From the NCBI GenBank assembly GCA_905221605.1, contig CAJNDS010002779.1, forward strand, positions 948,116 through 1,012,115: 64,000 nucleotides of DNA, in the 5' to 3' direction. This document shows, piece after piece, positions 21,230 to 30,700 of the stretch. The notes below the pieces were generated by a model, which saw only the letters and a program-made list of their open reading frames with translations, was not told where the DNA came from and did no database searches. Position 1 is the first letter of the stretch, and each line of letters opens with the position of its first letter. The position numbers and the translations under genes were made by a program. The stretch is from Symbiodinium natans (lineage: Eukaryota; Sar; Dinophyceae; Suessiales; Symbiodiniaceae).

Positions 21230-21745
21230 AACGCTGTGTTTCTATACAATATATATATATATATATATAAAAGTCATGGTCGGCTTGTCTGCTTCGGCGG
21301 CCGCGGATATAGCATCATGTAGAAACTGATTAGCGTGCGTAGTGTCACACTCGGCGAGTCTGCTTCAGCGGCCGGGGATCACACATCATGGAGCAAACGC
21401 TGTGTTTCTGTACGTTATATATAAAAGTCATGGTCGGCTTGTCTGAAATAGCGTGCATAGTGTCACACTCGGCGAGTCTGCTTCAGCGGCCGGGGATAAC
21501 ACATCATGGAGCAAACGCTGTGTTTCTGTACGTTATATATAAAAGTCATGGTCGGCTTGTCTGCTTCAGCGGCCGAGGATATAGCATGATATAAAAACTG
21601 CTGTAGCATGCATAGTGTCACACTCGGCGAGTCTGTTTCAGCGGCCGGGGATGACACATCACAGAGCAAACGCTGTGTTTCTGTACGTTATATAAAAAGT
21701 CATGGTCGGCTTGTCTGCTTCAGCGGCCGCGGATATAGCCTTTGC
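21230..21745. repeat. Tandem repeat, ~110-145 bp units
   Basis: Four imperfect copies built from AACGCTGTGTTTCTGTACGT, TATATAAAAGTCATGGTCGG, CTTGTCTGCTTCAGCGGCCG, and a TAGTGTCACACTCGGCGAGT module. (TA)n length differs between copies. Short frames inside are repeat-derived. Confidence 0.92.
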
Positions 21746-21995
21746 AGTTTGGTGCGGTTCCGTGCTTTTCTCACAGCGATGACATCCGGGCTTAAGACCG
21801 GTGAATGCGCAGGTCAGCAACAGACCTCATAGGCGGCAAAGTTAAACTAGAAACAACCTCGCAGTACTTTTTCTCCCAAACATTTAGATCGGTCAATGCT
21901 CATAACGATCGAGTGGGAGAAGCTCGCTAGCACATGGCTTCTTCTGCAGTTTTCTTTGCATACACCTCTGCAGCTCCGCGACAAACCAGAAAGCT

Positions 21996-23373
21996 ATGTC
22001 CGATCCGCCTAGGGCGGTGCCTCCTCCGCCATGCAAACGTGGTTCTGCTGCAAAGTCAAGGCCTGTGGTAGTGCCTCCTCCAAGCAATGCGACGAATCCG
22101 CCTAGGGTGGTGCCTCCTCCGCCATGCAATCGTGGTTCTGCTGCAAAGTCAAAGCCTGTGGTGGTGCCTCCTCCAAGCAAGGCGACGAAGCGGAGCGGCC
22201 CTGCGGATTCGCCTGCAGCGCCTAAACGAATGAGAACTTCGACCTTGTTCCGTGCAATGATGGACCGCCAGCGACGAACATTGCAGCTCTACAAAGACTG
22301 CCCATGGTCTGGCCGTGGCTTGGACATGGAGGTGTTTTCCGAGTGGTGGGACTGGCGCTTTCGCAAACACGTCCAGAAGTGGCAGGCTGCGGTTTTCTGT
22401 TTGCAGATTCTATTCAATCTTCTTTCAGTTTGGAGGCCGCCGAGAGTTTTCCAAGAGAAGTTTCGCCACGGCACAGCCCCGGCCAGAGCTTTGTTTCTCC
22501 ATAGCACGGAGCGGCTCAGCAAAAACAATGCGGTTGGAGAGGCATTTCCTCGGGCAAGTCCAGTGGCAGGCTATGCAGGCAGCCGCGTCCTCTTCGACAC
22601 AGCCACAGCCGCGAAAAGATGAAGACTCGTCAGGTGTTGACAAGTCCATGGAAGGTCATTGGGGACCGATTTTTGCAGAGGTCCTCGACGAAATTCGGCA
22701 CATTAAATTTGCCTCGAGCAAGTGGTCGCGCGATCTATGTTCTGCGAACTGGAGCGGGACGGCGGAGTGGAGCGACCTGGTAGAGCAGTTCTGGCAGGTT
22801 CATGTGCAAAGTTGGATGAAGAAGAAAGCTTTCAGGCAGCGTGCCTGGCAACTGCTGGAGAAACACCTCGGCGTAAACACTGTGCCTGTCGAGATGTCCG
22901 AAGAGGCTGTGTTGCAGCATGAGCGACGCCTGCAGCACTTATTGCAAGAGCATCCGGCACACTCGTCGCCTTCACCTGCTCCCAAATTAGCTGAGCCGCA
23001 TGAACAAGCAGAAGCAGAGCCGCAAGGCAAGCCAGCTGACAAGCCAGCTGACTATCCCGCGCTTGAACGTGCGGCAGAGGGTGGGGCTGCGATGGAGCTG
23101 TTGATGCAGTCGGACTGGCTGACCACTGCTCCGAGCGATCACGAGACTGACCTGTGGGCCGCTTTTGACCTGGTTCAGGAGTGGGTGTCTGAGGCAGAGC
23201 AGGCAAAGGTTCAGCAATTGCTGATGGGGAAGGACGTCCATAAACTGGGGACTTCTCTGCGGGCCTTGGTGTGTCTTGGCCACATAGCGCTCAGGAGTTT
23301 GGACAGGGCTGGTGCACTTCCCAAGTGGCTGAAGCAGCCTGGTCATCGCAGCATCCGTTTCTATGCTGGATAG
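21996..23373 (+). CDS. Unrecognised protein, frame-shifted
   Basis: Two overlapping + frames (21996-22622 and 22315-23373) read as one protein with a frame change near 22385-22510. The N-terminus holds a ~29-residue Pro/Ser/Lys motif twice (PPRAVPPPPCKRGSAAKS, PPRVVPPPPCNRGSAAKS). Next comes a Trp-rich block (EVFSEWWDWRFRKHVQKWQ), then a long helical, Glu/Gln-rich C-terminus (VNTVPVEMSEEAVLQHERR; LVQEWVSEAEQAKVQQLL) and a stop at 23373. No family recognised. A host gene with an intron or an old element ORF1 are both possible. Confidence 0.4.
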
Positions 23374-23654
23374 GCCGATTACGATGACCCCGGCAATGTC
23401 ATGCTGGACTTCACCTGACATGTTTTGGCAATGTGGCGGTTCGTGTCCGTTCCGTACCTTGCCAGTGCGTCCGCCCTCTCGGTTAAGGACTATGGTGCTG
23501 CTTCTGAAAATCTTCGCATGGCCGCATGAATAGACGGGGAAACATCCTGGAAGCGCTTATTGCCACAGCTCAGAACTATACCTCCAGTACTCGCTGGTTC
23601 CACCGGAGTGAGCCTGGTTTGATGGCTTATCAGCTCCTCAAAGAACATAGCACA

Positions 23655-23735
23655 GGGCTCAGGGGTTAGGGTTAAAGGTTCAGGGTTTAGGGTTCAGGGT
23701 TAGGGACTATAGGTTTTGGGTTTAGGGCTATGCTT
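23655..23735. repeat. TTTAGGG-type telomere-like block
   Basis: GGGGTTAGGGTTAAAGGTTC, AGGGTTTAGGG and related words over ~80 bp. Confidence 0.85.
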
Positions 23736-23857
23736 CTCTCGGCATCTCCAGACGTCTCCAGCGTAAGATGAACTTTGTCTCACCTGGTCGACGAAGACAA
23801 AACTCCACATCAGCATTCGGGTCCGGAACGGCTGCCCGAGATGCGTCACAAGCAGCA

Positions 23858-23922
23858 CATTCGCTCCTGCTGGTGACGGGAGAGGACACACACGTTCGCT
23901 CCTGCTGGTGACGGGAAAGGAG
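23858..23922. repeat. ~35 bp tandem duplication
   Basis: TTCGCTCCTGCTGGTGACGG occurs twice, 36 bp apart, each followed by a GA-rich phrase. Confidence 0.9.
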
Positions 23923-24278
23923 AGTGCCTCCACAAACACCCTTTTAAACCTACCCAACACTTAAAAACCCTACACGCTGAACCCCAAGCCCTCCAAGCCC
24001 TCGAAGGCATATAGGAAAACCCTGAATACGAGTGAGATGGTGTGGCTTGAAGTGAAGTCCAAAGGCTTGCCTTGCAATTCACTTTCGCTGGACAAGAAGA
24101 CTGCTGCTCCGCAAATAGGGCGCTTGGCATTCTTGTCACCGTTTCTGCTTCGCATTTTTGTCAGGCATTGTGCTTGGCATGCTTGTCGGGGTTAGGTTCT
24201 CTGGTTGTCGGGTACCCTGTTTTGGTTTTCCTGTCGGGGTTTAAGCCCCCTGTCGTGGAATGCCAGCACGTGTGGGCA

Positions 24279-24363
24279 GGCATCAGCCGAGCTCGAGAAG
24301 CTCACTGTTGCGAAGTTGAAGGAACGCCTCCACAAGCTTGGCAAGAAGACCTCCGGAAACAAG
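24279..24363 (+). CDS. SAP-motif exon
   Basis: After a GGGCAG acceptor the frame reads ASAELEKLTVAKLKERLHK then LGKKTSGNK, a textbook SAP (SAF-A/B, Acinus, PIAS) helix-turn-helix used for binding AT-rich DNA or RNA. The pattern is LxxLTVxxLKxxLxxxGxxxSGxK. A GT donor-like site follows (AAGAC|GTCTTC). It may be a host exon or the DNA-binding part of an ORF1 for the OTU-LINE just downstream. Confidence 0.6.
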
Positions 24364-24442
24364 ACGTCTTCTGGAGGCCTGCCTTTCTTGAAACCTTGTT
24401 TGCTTACGTGACACCCTGACATCTCATGACTTCAGGCTTCTG

Positions 24443-24772
24443 CTTCTGTGGTGTGTGCCTGCGACAGACACCGCCCTGGGTCCACAGGCCATAGAGATTG
24501 CTGCGCCTCCACACCCCAGCAACCTTGAAGCAAGGGCGGCGGTGACCAGCCTGGACAGCACAAGTGCCCCCCCACGAAAAGGCGGCCCAGTGCTTGGGGT
24601 GACTGGGCCAACTACACCGCCTCCCCGCTGCGAGCCTTTGAGAACGAGCAATTCTGCCTCCACCCCGCGACGCCCTGCTGAAGGTCCCACTGGTCAGACT
24701 CCTCCTCCCAAGCAGCCGCGTGCACAGGCAGCCAAGGCTCTACCTGCGCCTGCTCCTTCAGACATTGCGTAG
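24443..24772 (+). CDS. Pro/Ala/Thr-rich open segment
   Basis: The open frame continues for ~110 codons and ends in DIA-TAG at 24770-24772. It is low complexity (PHPSNLEARAAVTS, RPAEGPTGQTPPPKQPRAQA) and probably a disordered linker. Adjacency suggests it belongs with the SAP exon or with the LINE that starts ~130 bp later. Confidence 0.35.
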   Translation, partial: LLWCVPATDTALGPQAIEIAAPPHPSNLEARAAVTSLDSTSAPPRKGGPVLGVTGPTTPPPRCEPLRTSNSASTPRRPAEGPTGQTPPPKQPRAQAAKALPAPAPSDIA

Positions 24773-24900
24773 AGCTCTCTGTCGTTGGCTGCATTGTTCT
24801 TCCGCACCTCTGCGCGCTACCTTCGCTGTTCTATGCATGGGTGGCTTGTGTTTTACTGCTTGCCTGGTTTTGGTTGTGCCAGCATCGGACACAACATGCC

Positions 24901-25926
24901 ATGACTACTGTTGTTTCTCCTGCCTTCAAAGGTGGTGCCTCTGGCCGTCGTGCCCGCTTCAGGCACAAGCAAAGCATTGCCGAGCCTTGGGCTCCTATCG
25001 ATGCCTTTTTGCAGGGATTGCAACTCTATCGTTCACATGTCCCAGGAGACGGTTCTTGTCAGCTCCATGCTATCTCCACACAAGCCCGCTTCAATCACAT
25101 TGAGCTTCGTCTTCAAGCTCTTGCTTATATCCGTTCTCATGCTTCTGAGTTCGATGATTTTATCACTGCTGATTCTTTAGAATCTTATCTGTCGAACATG
25201 GCCCGACGCCACACTTGGGGTGATCACATCACACTGCGTGCTTTGGCTATGTGCTTGCATCAACCTATTCACGTTGTCAATCGTCACGGTGTTACCGTTG
25301 TGCCTACAGATGCTGCCCATGCTGCCTCGCCTATTTGGGTTGCTTATAATGGGGTACATTATGATGCAGCCCTTTCTGTTCAGTCTCAGCCTGCACTTGT
25401 GGCTCCGCATGTACCTGCTGAGCCTTTGCATCACTCTAGGCCTTCTGCAAACTGCAACCTTGCTCAGATGCCGCCTTCTCGTCCCGAGCAGCCGCTTGGC
25501 CCTTCTGTTTCTGCATCTCCTTTTGTGACACAAACTGGCTCTTCTGCCCACGCCTCTCCATGTCCTGTGCCCTTCGCAATTGCTTCTTGCAATATAACCA
25601 GCCTCAAGAAAAATGCTTTCCTTCTTGAAGGGTTCCCTGATATAATCGCTTTGCAAGAAACGCGTCACACTTCCTTAAGTCCCGGTGCTCTCCTTTCTAA
25701 ACTTAAGCTTCTTGGGTATAGTGCCTGTTTTGGCCCTCCGGTTGTCCAACGTGCGCCGTCCCGTGCCGGCCAAGCCCGCACAATCGTTAATGGTCGTCCC
25801 GGAGGGGTTGCTTTGGCTTTCAAGTCGCATGTGCCTGCACAGATCGTTCCGGTTGGCAAGTGTGAGCTGCGCCAACGATGTGTGGCAAACCGGTCGTTGG
25901 TTGCACTGTGTCGTCGGCTATGGTAG
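24901..25926 (+). CDS. OTU cysteine protease fused to APE endonuclease N-terminus
   Basis: Start chosen at the second in-frame ATG (24901, MTTVVSPAFKGG) because upstream sequence reads as random hydrophobic residues. The OTU fold signature is VPGDGSCQLHAIS (catalytic Asp and Cys, ~25040), then YIRSHASEFDDFI, TWGDHITLRALA and a terminal VHYDA with the catalytic His. A Pro/Ser linker leads to IASCNITSLKKNA and IIALQETR, the first two APE blocks. The frame ends at TAG 25924-25926, in mid-endonuclease; the rest follows in another frame. OTU proteases cleave ubiquitin-type conjugates; a role in processing the element's polyprotein is possible but unproven. Confidence 0.75.
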   Translation: MTTVVSPAFKGGASGRRARFRHKQSIAEPWAPIDAFLQGLQLYRSHVPGDGSCQLHAISTQARFNHIELRLQALAYIRSHASEFDDFITADSLESYLSNMARRHTWGDHITLRALAMCLHQPIHVVNRHGVTVVPTDAAHAASPIWVAYNGVHYDAALSVQSQPALVAPHVPAEPLHHSRPSANCNLAQMPPSRPEQPLGPSVSASPFVTQTGSSAHASPCPVPFAIASCNITSLKKNAFLLEGFPDIIALQETRHTSLSPGALLSKLKLLGYSACFGPPVVQRAPSRAGQARTIVNGRPGGVALAFKSHVPAQIVPVGKCELRQRCVANRSLVALCRRLW

Positions 25927-26478
25927 CTCTGGTCGTGCCATTCATGTTATTGTTGTGTATGGTTACACAGGTACCTACTCACATAGCACCAAGTCCCACT
26001 TTCAGAACGAGTCGTTTTTCTCTGATGTTTTTCTAGAAGCTTCCAGACGCCTTGATGTGCCCTGTATTGTCCTGGGCGATTTTAATCGCCAACCTCAGGA
26101 CTCACATGCTTGCCATCAGGCTTCAATTGGCTTGATGCTGCGGTTGCCGCTTGTCGCCTGGATCCAACCCACTTTCCTAGTAATGGTTTGTGCCGACTCC
26201 TTGACGCCATTTTTCTTAACAAAGTCGCTGCTGTTACCTTTCAAGCGTACAGTGTGCTTGACGACACTGGCATCCCCTCGCATCGGCCCGTGCTTGTGCA
26301 CCTTTCGCTTCCTGCTGTGCACAATGTCCATGTACAATTGAAACGACCCAAGCGCTTCACTCCTGAAGTCCTTGTCCCCAAACCTGACACTGACCAGCCG
26401 CTTTTTCAATCATGCTTTGCAGCATTCGCTCCTATATGGGAGTCGCGCCTACAATCCAACAATACCACCGGCATCTGA
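25872..26478 (+). pseudogene. APE endonuclease remainder, frame-shifted
   Basis: Continues the endonuclease: HVIVVYGYTGTYSHS and VPCIVLGDFNRQP (the GDFN catalytic block) lie in the frame of 25685-26341. Then SHRPVLVHL (the C-terminal S-D/R-H block, here SHRP) lies in the frame of 26110-26478. Two frame changes within 600 bp show decay. Confidence 0.65.
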
Positions 26479-26833
26479 CGCTCTCCAGAATTGCTGAAGC
26501 TTTTCTTTGTTCTAAAGCCGATCTTGAGGTTAACAGGCGTAACTGCGCCTTATACTGTGGTCGGGGTAACAGTCCCCGCTTCTTTTCGCAGCCCGCTGCT
26601 GCTGTGTCTCGTCCAGCAAAAGTTGGTGGTGACCAGTCCATCGTCAAAGAAAGATGTTGCCGCAAACTCTGCAGACAGCTGGAGGAAATCTCCCGCAGCA
26701 TACCTACCGTGCTTGGTTCTTGGCCGCATCGCCTCACTCACCTTTGGCAGCTTGCTCAAAAGCGTGCTTTGTCTCTTGACTTGTCTTTCACACTCGACTC
26801 CCTGCAGTCCTGTCGTGATGAGGCCATGAGGCT

Positions 26834-29800
26834 CTCAATAAGTGGCGCGCAAAAATCAAAATGGATTTTCAAAAACACAAAAGGGAAACCTTTAAGTGGT
26901 TTAATAGGCCCTATAGATGCTCCCAAATGTTCCTCAAGCATGGGGATTCCTTCACGTCCTGCCCTAAGACAATTGATACCCTAGTGCGCAATGTTTGGCT
27001 CCCCATCCTTCAGCGTGGTGCCGACGAGCCCATTCCTTCCTGGGACTCCTTTCTTGATCGGTACGGCACCTTAATCCCGACCCTACCCGCACTTTCCCTA
27101 AAGCCTCTAACTACCCGCCGCTTGCGAAAGACCCTCGCCCGAATGTCTTCCTTTTCTGCGGCAGGTCTGGACTGCTGGGAAGTTTCGTCCCTTAAAGCAC
27201 TGCCTGATGCTTTCTTTGATGGTCTTCGCGTGCTGTGTGACCAAATCGAGTCTTCTGGTGTTTGGCCAGAGTCGCTCTCCAAAGGTTATCTCTGCCTCAT
27301 TCCGAAGTCGGATTCGGATGGTTCCCCCTCATCCTTGAGGCCCTTGTCCATTTTAAGTGTTGTCTACAGATTATGGGCCAGCTGTCGCCTGGAAGAGCTG
27401 CTCTCCTGGCAAGAGTTATGGGCGCACCCTTCTCAGTCAGGTTTCAGGCCGCTTAAGGAATGCTTGGACGCATGGTACCCGCTTGCTTTGCACGTTGAAC
27501 AAGCTATGATCAACGGCACTGATCTCGCAGGCTGCATGCTTGACTATGCCAAGGCTTTTGACCTTGTTCCGTTGCATGAGATCATCTTGCCGCTTGCTTC
27601 TCGGGTGGGCCTTCCCTCTAACCTTGTCCACTGCCTTGGGAATTTCTACAGCCACCTAGTTCGCTTCTTCAAGCACCCTACTGGCTTTGGATCGGCCCTG
27701 TCCTCTGACAGGGGCATAGTGCAAGGCTGCCCTATCTCTGTTGTGCTTCTTAATTTGCTTGTGAGCATTTTCCTTCGACTCACCGATTCCGAAATTCCCG
27801 CCGTCACTCCTAGAGCATACGCATATGATGACGCTCGCCCTATCGGTGTTTTTCTCAACCTGGCCGGCAGTTTTGCCACTGTTACCTGCCAGCGGCTCAA
27901 CGCTAAAAAGTGTCATTTGTGGGGCACCAGCGATAGCATCAGGCGTGAACTTGCTTTGCTCCGTCTGGGGCATTCTCAACTTGATGTCGTTTCCGATTTG
28001 CGTTACTTAGGGGCACAGTTCGGTTTTCACCATGGCGCACCCGTCGTTGAGCGCTCACAACTTCTGACCTCCTTTGAGGCCACGGTCCGCCGCGTTGCTT
28101 GCCTGCCTCTTTCAGCCGAGGATAGGGCCACTCTCATTGCGGGAGCTCCCATTCCTCGGGCGCTACACGGTGCTGAACTCACGCATCCTTGTGACGCTTC
28201 TTTGCGTAAATTGCGCACTTGCGTCCTAAGGTCTTTATGGCACGGTCGTTGTGGAAGGATTCCCGAGATCCTCACTACGCTTTTCTTCCCCGGTCATCGT
28301 GTTGGCCCCGTTCAGGTTTGTCTTTATAAGCCCCTAATCACCCTGCGCCGCATGTGTCTTAAAAACACGCTCACCAGAGACGTTTGCCAGTCCATTTGGA
28401 CCTCTCGCCTTCAAAACCCTTGTCCTGCAATCCATGGTCCGATGCACTGCGTTGCTAATGCTGTCGTGCAAATCGGCTGGTCTTGGTCGCAATTTGAGCG
28501 CTTTGACCGCCCTTTCCTCCCTCCAGTACATTGGCTGCAGTGTTCTAAAAACTGGTTCTCTCATCAAGTTCGTGACGGCCTTCGTCAAGCCCAGGTTCTT
28601 CTCGCTGCTCAGCGTTGTCGGCGCCTCGCTGGCTTCACCTACCTGGACCGACACATGAGTCTCATTCTTCTGCGGCGTCTCAAAAGACAGGCGCAGGATT
28701 ATGCCCATGGCACGCTTAAAGCTGTCCTAAGTAACGCGATCAAGACTGCCGTCATTTTTCATAAGTCTAAGTTAGTCTCTTCGCCAGTTTGTCCTTTTTG
28801 CGATCTTGATGTGCACGAAACCACCTCACACATGTTTGAGGTTTGTCCGCGTTGGTCCGACATCCGCGCTCCATTCCCGCAGGCTTTTGACGATCGCTTG
28901 CCTACGTGCACCAGACTTACTGGCCTCGCGTGTCTTGAACCGTCTACGATCGGCTCTATCCGTGCTTTGTGTGACCAGTTGCCTGTTGCTTCTCCTTCTC
29001 CCGCTAATCCCGTGCATGACGCCGCTGCTCAGTTGCGTCCTTCTGACTCTGTGACTGTGTGCATCGCCTGCTTCACTCTTGATGCTTGGCATCCTATTTG
29101 GCGAAGAGTTGGTTTCTGCCTCAAATGTTCTCCGCCACTGCCTTCTGTTGATGTGTCTCTTCCCCTGCCTGGGCCAGAGCAGTGTTCAAAGCGTGCTGCA
29201 GCGCTTGCTTTGTGTATCGCTCTGGAACGTCTGCAATCTGCTTTTTCGGTTGTGGCTTCTTCGCTTGATGTTCTTTCATTTTGGGATAAGGTTTGCTCTA
29301 AGTCCCCCACCCCTCCTGATGACGACAACACTGATTTGTTGCGTCGAGTGCAATCTACCTTGCTGCTCCGCCCCTGTAATGCTCCTGTTACAGTCCGCCT
29401 TCTTAAAAACCCTAAGCACTCCCCACTGTTTTGTGCCTCTGTTTTGTCAGCCAAGCGTGCGGCTGCTGCGCACCATGATGCTGCCTTCTCACATGCCAAG
29501 GCTGATTATGACTCTCTCTGCAGCAAAGTTCTGGCCCGCCAGAAGATGTTGCTCGCCATTGTTTTGGCTCGCAGCAGATACGCCAAAGAGCACAGGCTTC
29601 TCACTTTTTGTAAAAACACAAGTGCCTCGTCTTCGGAGGCTGTCTCCTCTCAACTTCCTTCTGCGCCGTCCCAGCGCGCCAGCGCTACGCCTTCTACCGA
29701 CTACCTTGTGCACCCTGATAACTTTCAAGGGCTCATGCTTCGGCTCGGCCCTTTTAAACCGTTTTCTCGAGCACTTAGGTTCTCTCCCGGAGAGTTTCTA

Positions 29801-30565
29801 TATGACGCCCTCACTTGGTACTTGCTCCAGCTTAAGTGGCCGGATCAGCCTCTTGAGTCCACCAGAGGTATCACCTTTCTTGAGCTCGCGATGGACTTTG
29901 AAGTTTCGACCGCCATAGCCTTGCCGGGCAGTGCTAAGCGCCTCCAACAGTCTGGCCGCAAGCGCATTCGGCGTGGCGCATCTCAGGTCGTTCGCACCGT
30001 GTTTGAAAGTGCTCCTTCGGACACCTTCTTAAAACATAAGATAGTCCAGGTTGGGTCGCCCCAGCGGGGGTTGCGGTACTTTTGTACTGCCTGCCTTCGC
30101 TCTGGTGGTTGGGGTGATAGGCATGCCTTCTTGAAATTTTCATGTGCTGGTAAGCCTGAAACTACTGCTCAGGCCGTGCGTAGGCATAGAATGGCCAATC
30201 AGCGTAAAAAGCTGCTTCAGCTTTCTCAAGATGATTCCATGCCGCCGCTTGGTGAAAGAGCTCTCTTCTTTTCTGACTGCTTTCGCAGTGTTCTTGCAAA
30301 GAACAAGCCGCATAGCCTGGAGGCGCCGGCGTGCCTGGTTTGCCGCGCTCTCTCTGGCTTCTCGCTGCCGCCTTCAGCTGGCTTGCTGCGCAGGCCCATT
30401 CTTCTTATGCAATCGTGCGTCACATCTGAAATCCGAATCGCTTCGGATGCATTTCTTGGCAATGCCCTGCCTGCTGCCGATCAATGGCACGCGAACTGGT
30501 TTCCTAGCTACGATGCTCTGGATGTTCGTCCGCGCCCTTTATGGCGCCCCCGCGAGCCTGATTAG
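26834..30565 (+). CDS. Reverse transcriptase with C-terminal extension
   Basis: A long open frame (first ATG 26861). RT blocks: RPLSILSVVYRLWAS, LDYAKAFDLV (motif A Asp), GIVQGCPISV (motif B) and YAYDDAR at motif C, where the usual YADD has become AYDD. Then a LRYLGAQFG thumb block and a zinc motif CPFCDLDVHETTSHMFEVCP. About 600 further residues include GITFLELAMDFE and two CxxC pairs (FCTACLRSGGW; CLVCRAL). The stop is TAG at 30563-30565. Because motif C is altered, activity is doubtful. Confidence 0.75.
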   Translation, partial: LNKWRAKIKMDFQKHKRETFKWFNRPYRCSQMFLKHGDSFTSCPKTIDTLVRNVWLPILQRGADEPIPSWDSFLDRYGTLIPTLPALSLKPLTTRRLRKTLARMSSFSAAGLDCWEVSSLKALPDAFFDGLRVLCDQIESSGVWPESLSKGYLCLIPKSDSDGSPSSLRPLSILSVVYRLWASCRLEELLSWQELWAHPSQSGFRPLKECLDAWYPLALHVEQAMINGTDLAGCMLDYAKAFDLVPLHEIILPLASRVGLPSNLVHCLGNFYSHLVRFFKHPTGFGSALSSDRGIVQGCPISVVLLNLLVSIFLRLTDSEIPAVTPRAYAYDDARPIGVFLNLAGSFATVTCQRLNAKKCHLWGTSDSIRRELALLRLGHSQLDVVSDLRYLGAQFGFHHGAPVVERSQLLTSFEATVRRVACLPLSAEDRATLIAGAPIPRALHGAELTHPCDASLRKLRTCVLRSLWHGRCGRIPEILTTLFFPGHRVGPVQVCLYKPLITLRRMCLKNTLTRDVCQSIWTSRLQNPCPAIHGPMHCVANAVVQIGWSWSQFERFDRPFLPPVHWLQCSKNWFSHQVRDGLRQAQVLLAAQRCRRLAGFTYLDRHMSLILLRRLKRQAQDYAHGTLKAVLSNAIKTAVIFHKSKLVSSPVCPFCDLDVHETTSHMFEVCPRWSDIRAPFPQAFDDRLPTCTRLTGLACLEPSTIGSIRALCDQLPVASPSPANPVHDAAAQLRPSDSVTVCIACFTLDAWHPIWRRVGFCLKCSPPLPSVDVSLPLPGPEQCSKRAAALALCIALERLQSAFSVVASSLDVLSFWDKVCSKSPTPPDDDNTDLLRRVQSTLLLRPCNAPVTVRLLKNPKHSPLFCASVLSAKRAAAAHHDAAFSHAKADYDSLCSKVLARQKMLLAIVLARSRYAKEHRLLTFCKNTSASSSEAVSSQLPSAPSQRASATPSTDYLVHPDNFQGLMLRLGPFKPFSRALRFSPGEFLYDALTWYLLQLKWPDQPLESTRGITFLELAMDFEVSTAIALPGSAKRLQQSGRKRIRRGASQVVRTVFESAPSDTFLKHKIVQVGSPQRGLRYFCTACLRSGGWGDRHAFLKFSCAGKPETTAQAVRRHRMANQRKKLLQLSQDDSMPPLGERALFFSDCFRSVLAKNKPHSLEAPACLVCRALSGFSLPPSAGLLRRPILLMQSCVTSEIRIASDAFLGNALPAADQWHANWFPSYDALDVRPRPLWRPREPD

Positions 30566-30626
30566 GCTGTTCTCTTCTAAGTAGGGCGTAGGGGGTTTCG
30601 ACTAAGCCCGCGACCTTACTGCAAAG

Positions 30627-30689
30627 ACACACACTTTGAGAACGAGCTCGGTGTTCAGGATCCCGTCGGATTTTGGGATCCGGCTGGTT
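30627..30689 (+). CDS. LHC piece 1 (FENELGVQ ... FWDPAG)
   Basis: Starts after a GCAAAG acceptor-like site and reads THTFENELGVQDPVGFWDPA up to the LINE insertion. FENELGVQ is the near-invariant start of mature dinoflagellate antenna units. Confidence 0.8.
30671..30689 (+). repeat. Target-site duplication A, left copy
   Basis: TTTTGGGATCCGGCTGGTT, identical to 44163-44181. The 19 bp repeat bounds a 13.47 kb insertion and lies inside LHC codons. Confidence 0.9.
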
Positions 30690-30700
30690 CTCCGGCATCG

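Larger units (their letters stand above)
24901..30565 (+). mobile_element. LINE with OTU protease, APE endonuclease and RT (decayed)
   Basis: A non-LTR retrotransposon ORF2 in one orientation: OTU-like cysteine protease (~25030-25380), APE-type endonuclease (~25570-26340), reverse transcriptase (~27300-28030), a CCHC-like zinc motif (CPFCDLDVHETTSH...C at ~28790) and a long C-terminal region. At least four frame changes break it. OTU plus APE plus RT in one protein is known from the Dualen/RandI clade of green-algal LINEs. Membership of that clade is inference. The sense strand is C/T-rich with T-ending codons, unlike the GC-ending SLC4 exons. Confidence 0.8.

Noticed and set aside
21230-21745. 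CRISPR-like array
   Set aside because: Units are 110-145 bp tandem repeats without unique spacers, in a eukaryotic context with no Cas-like genes.
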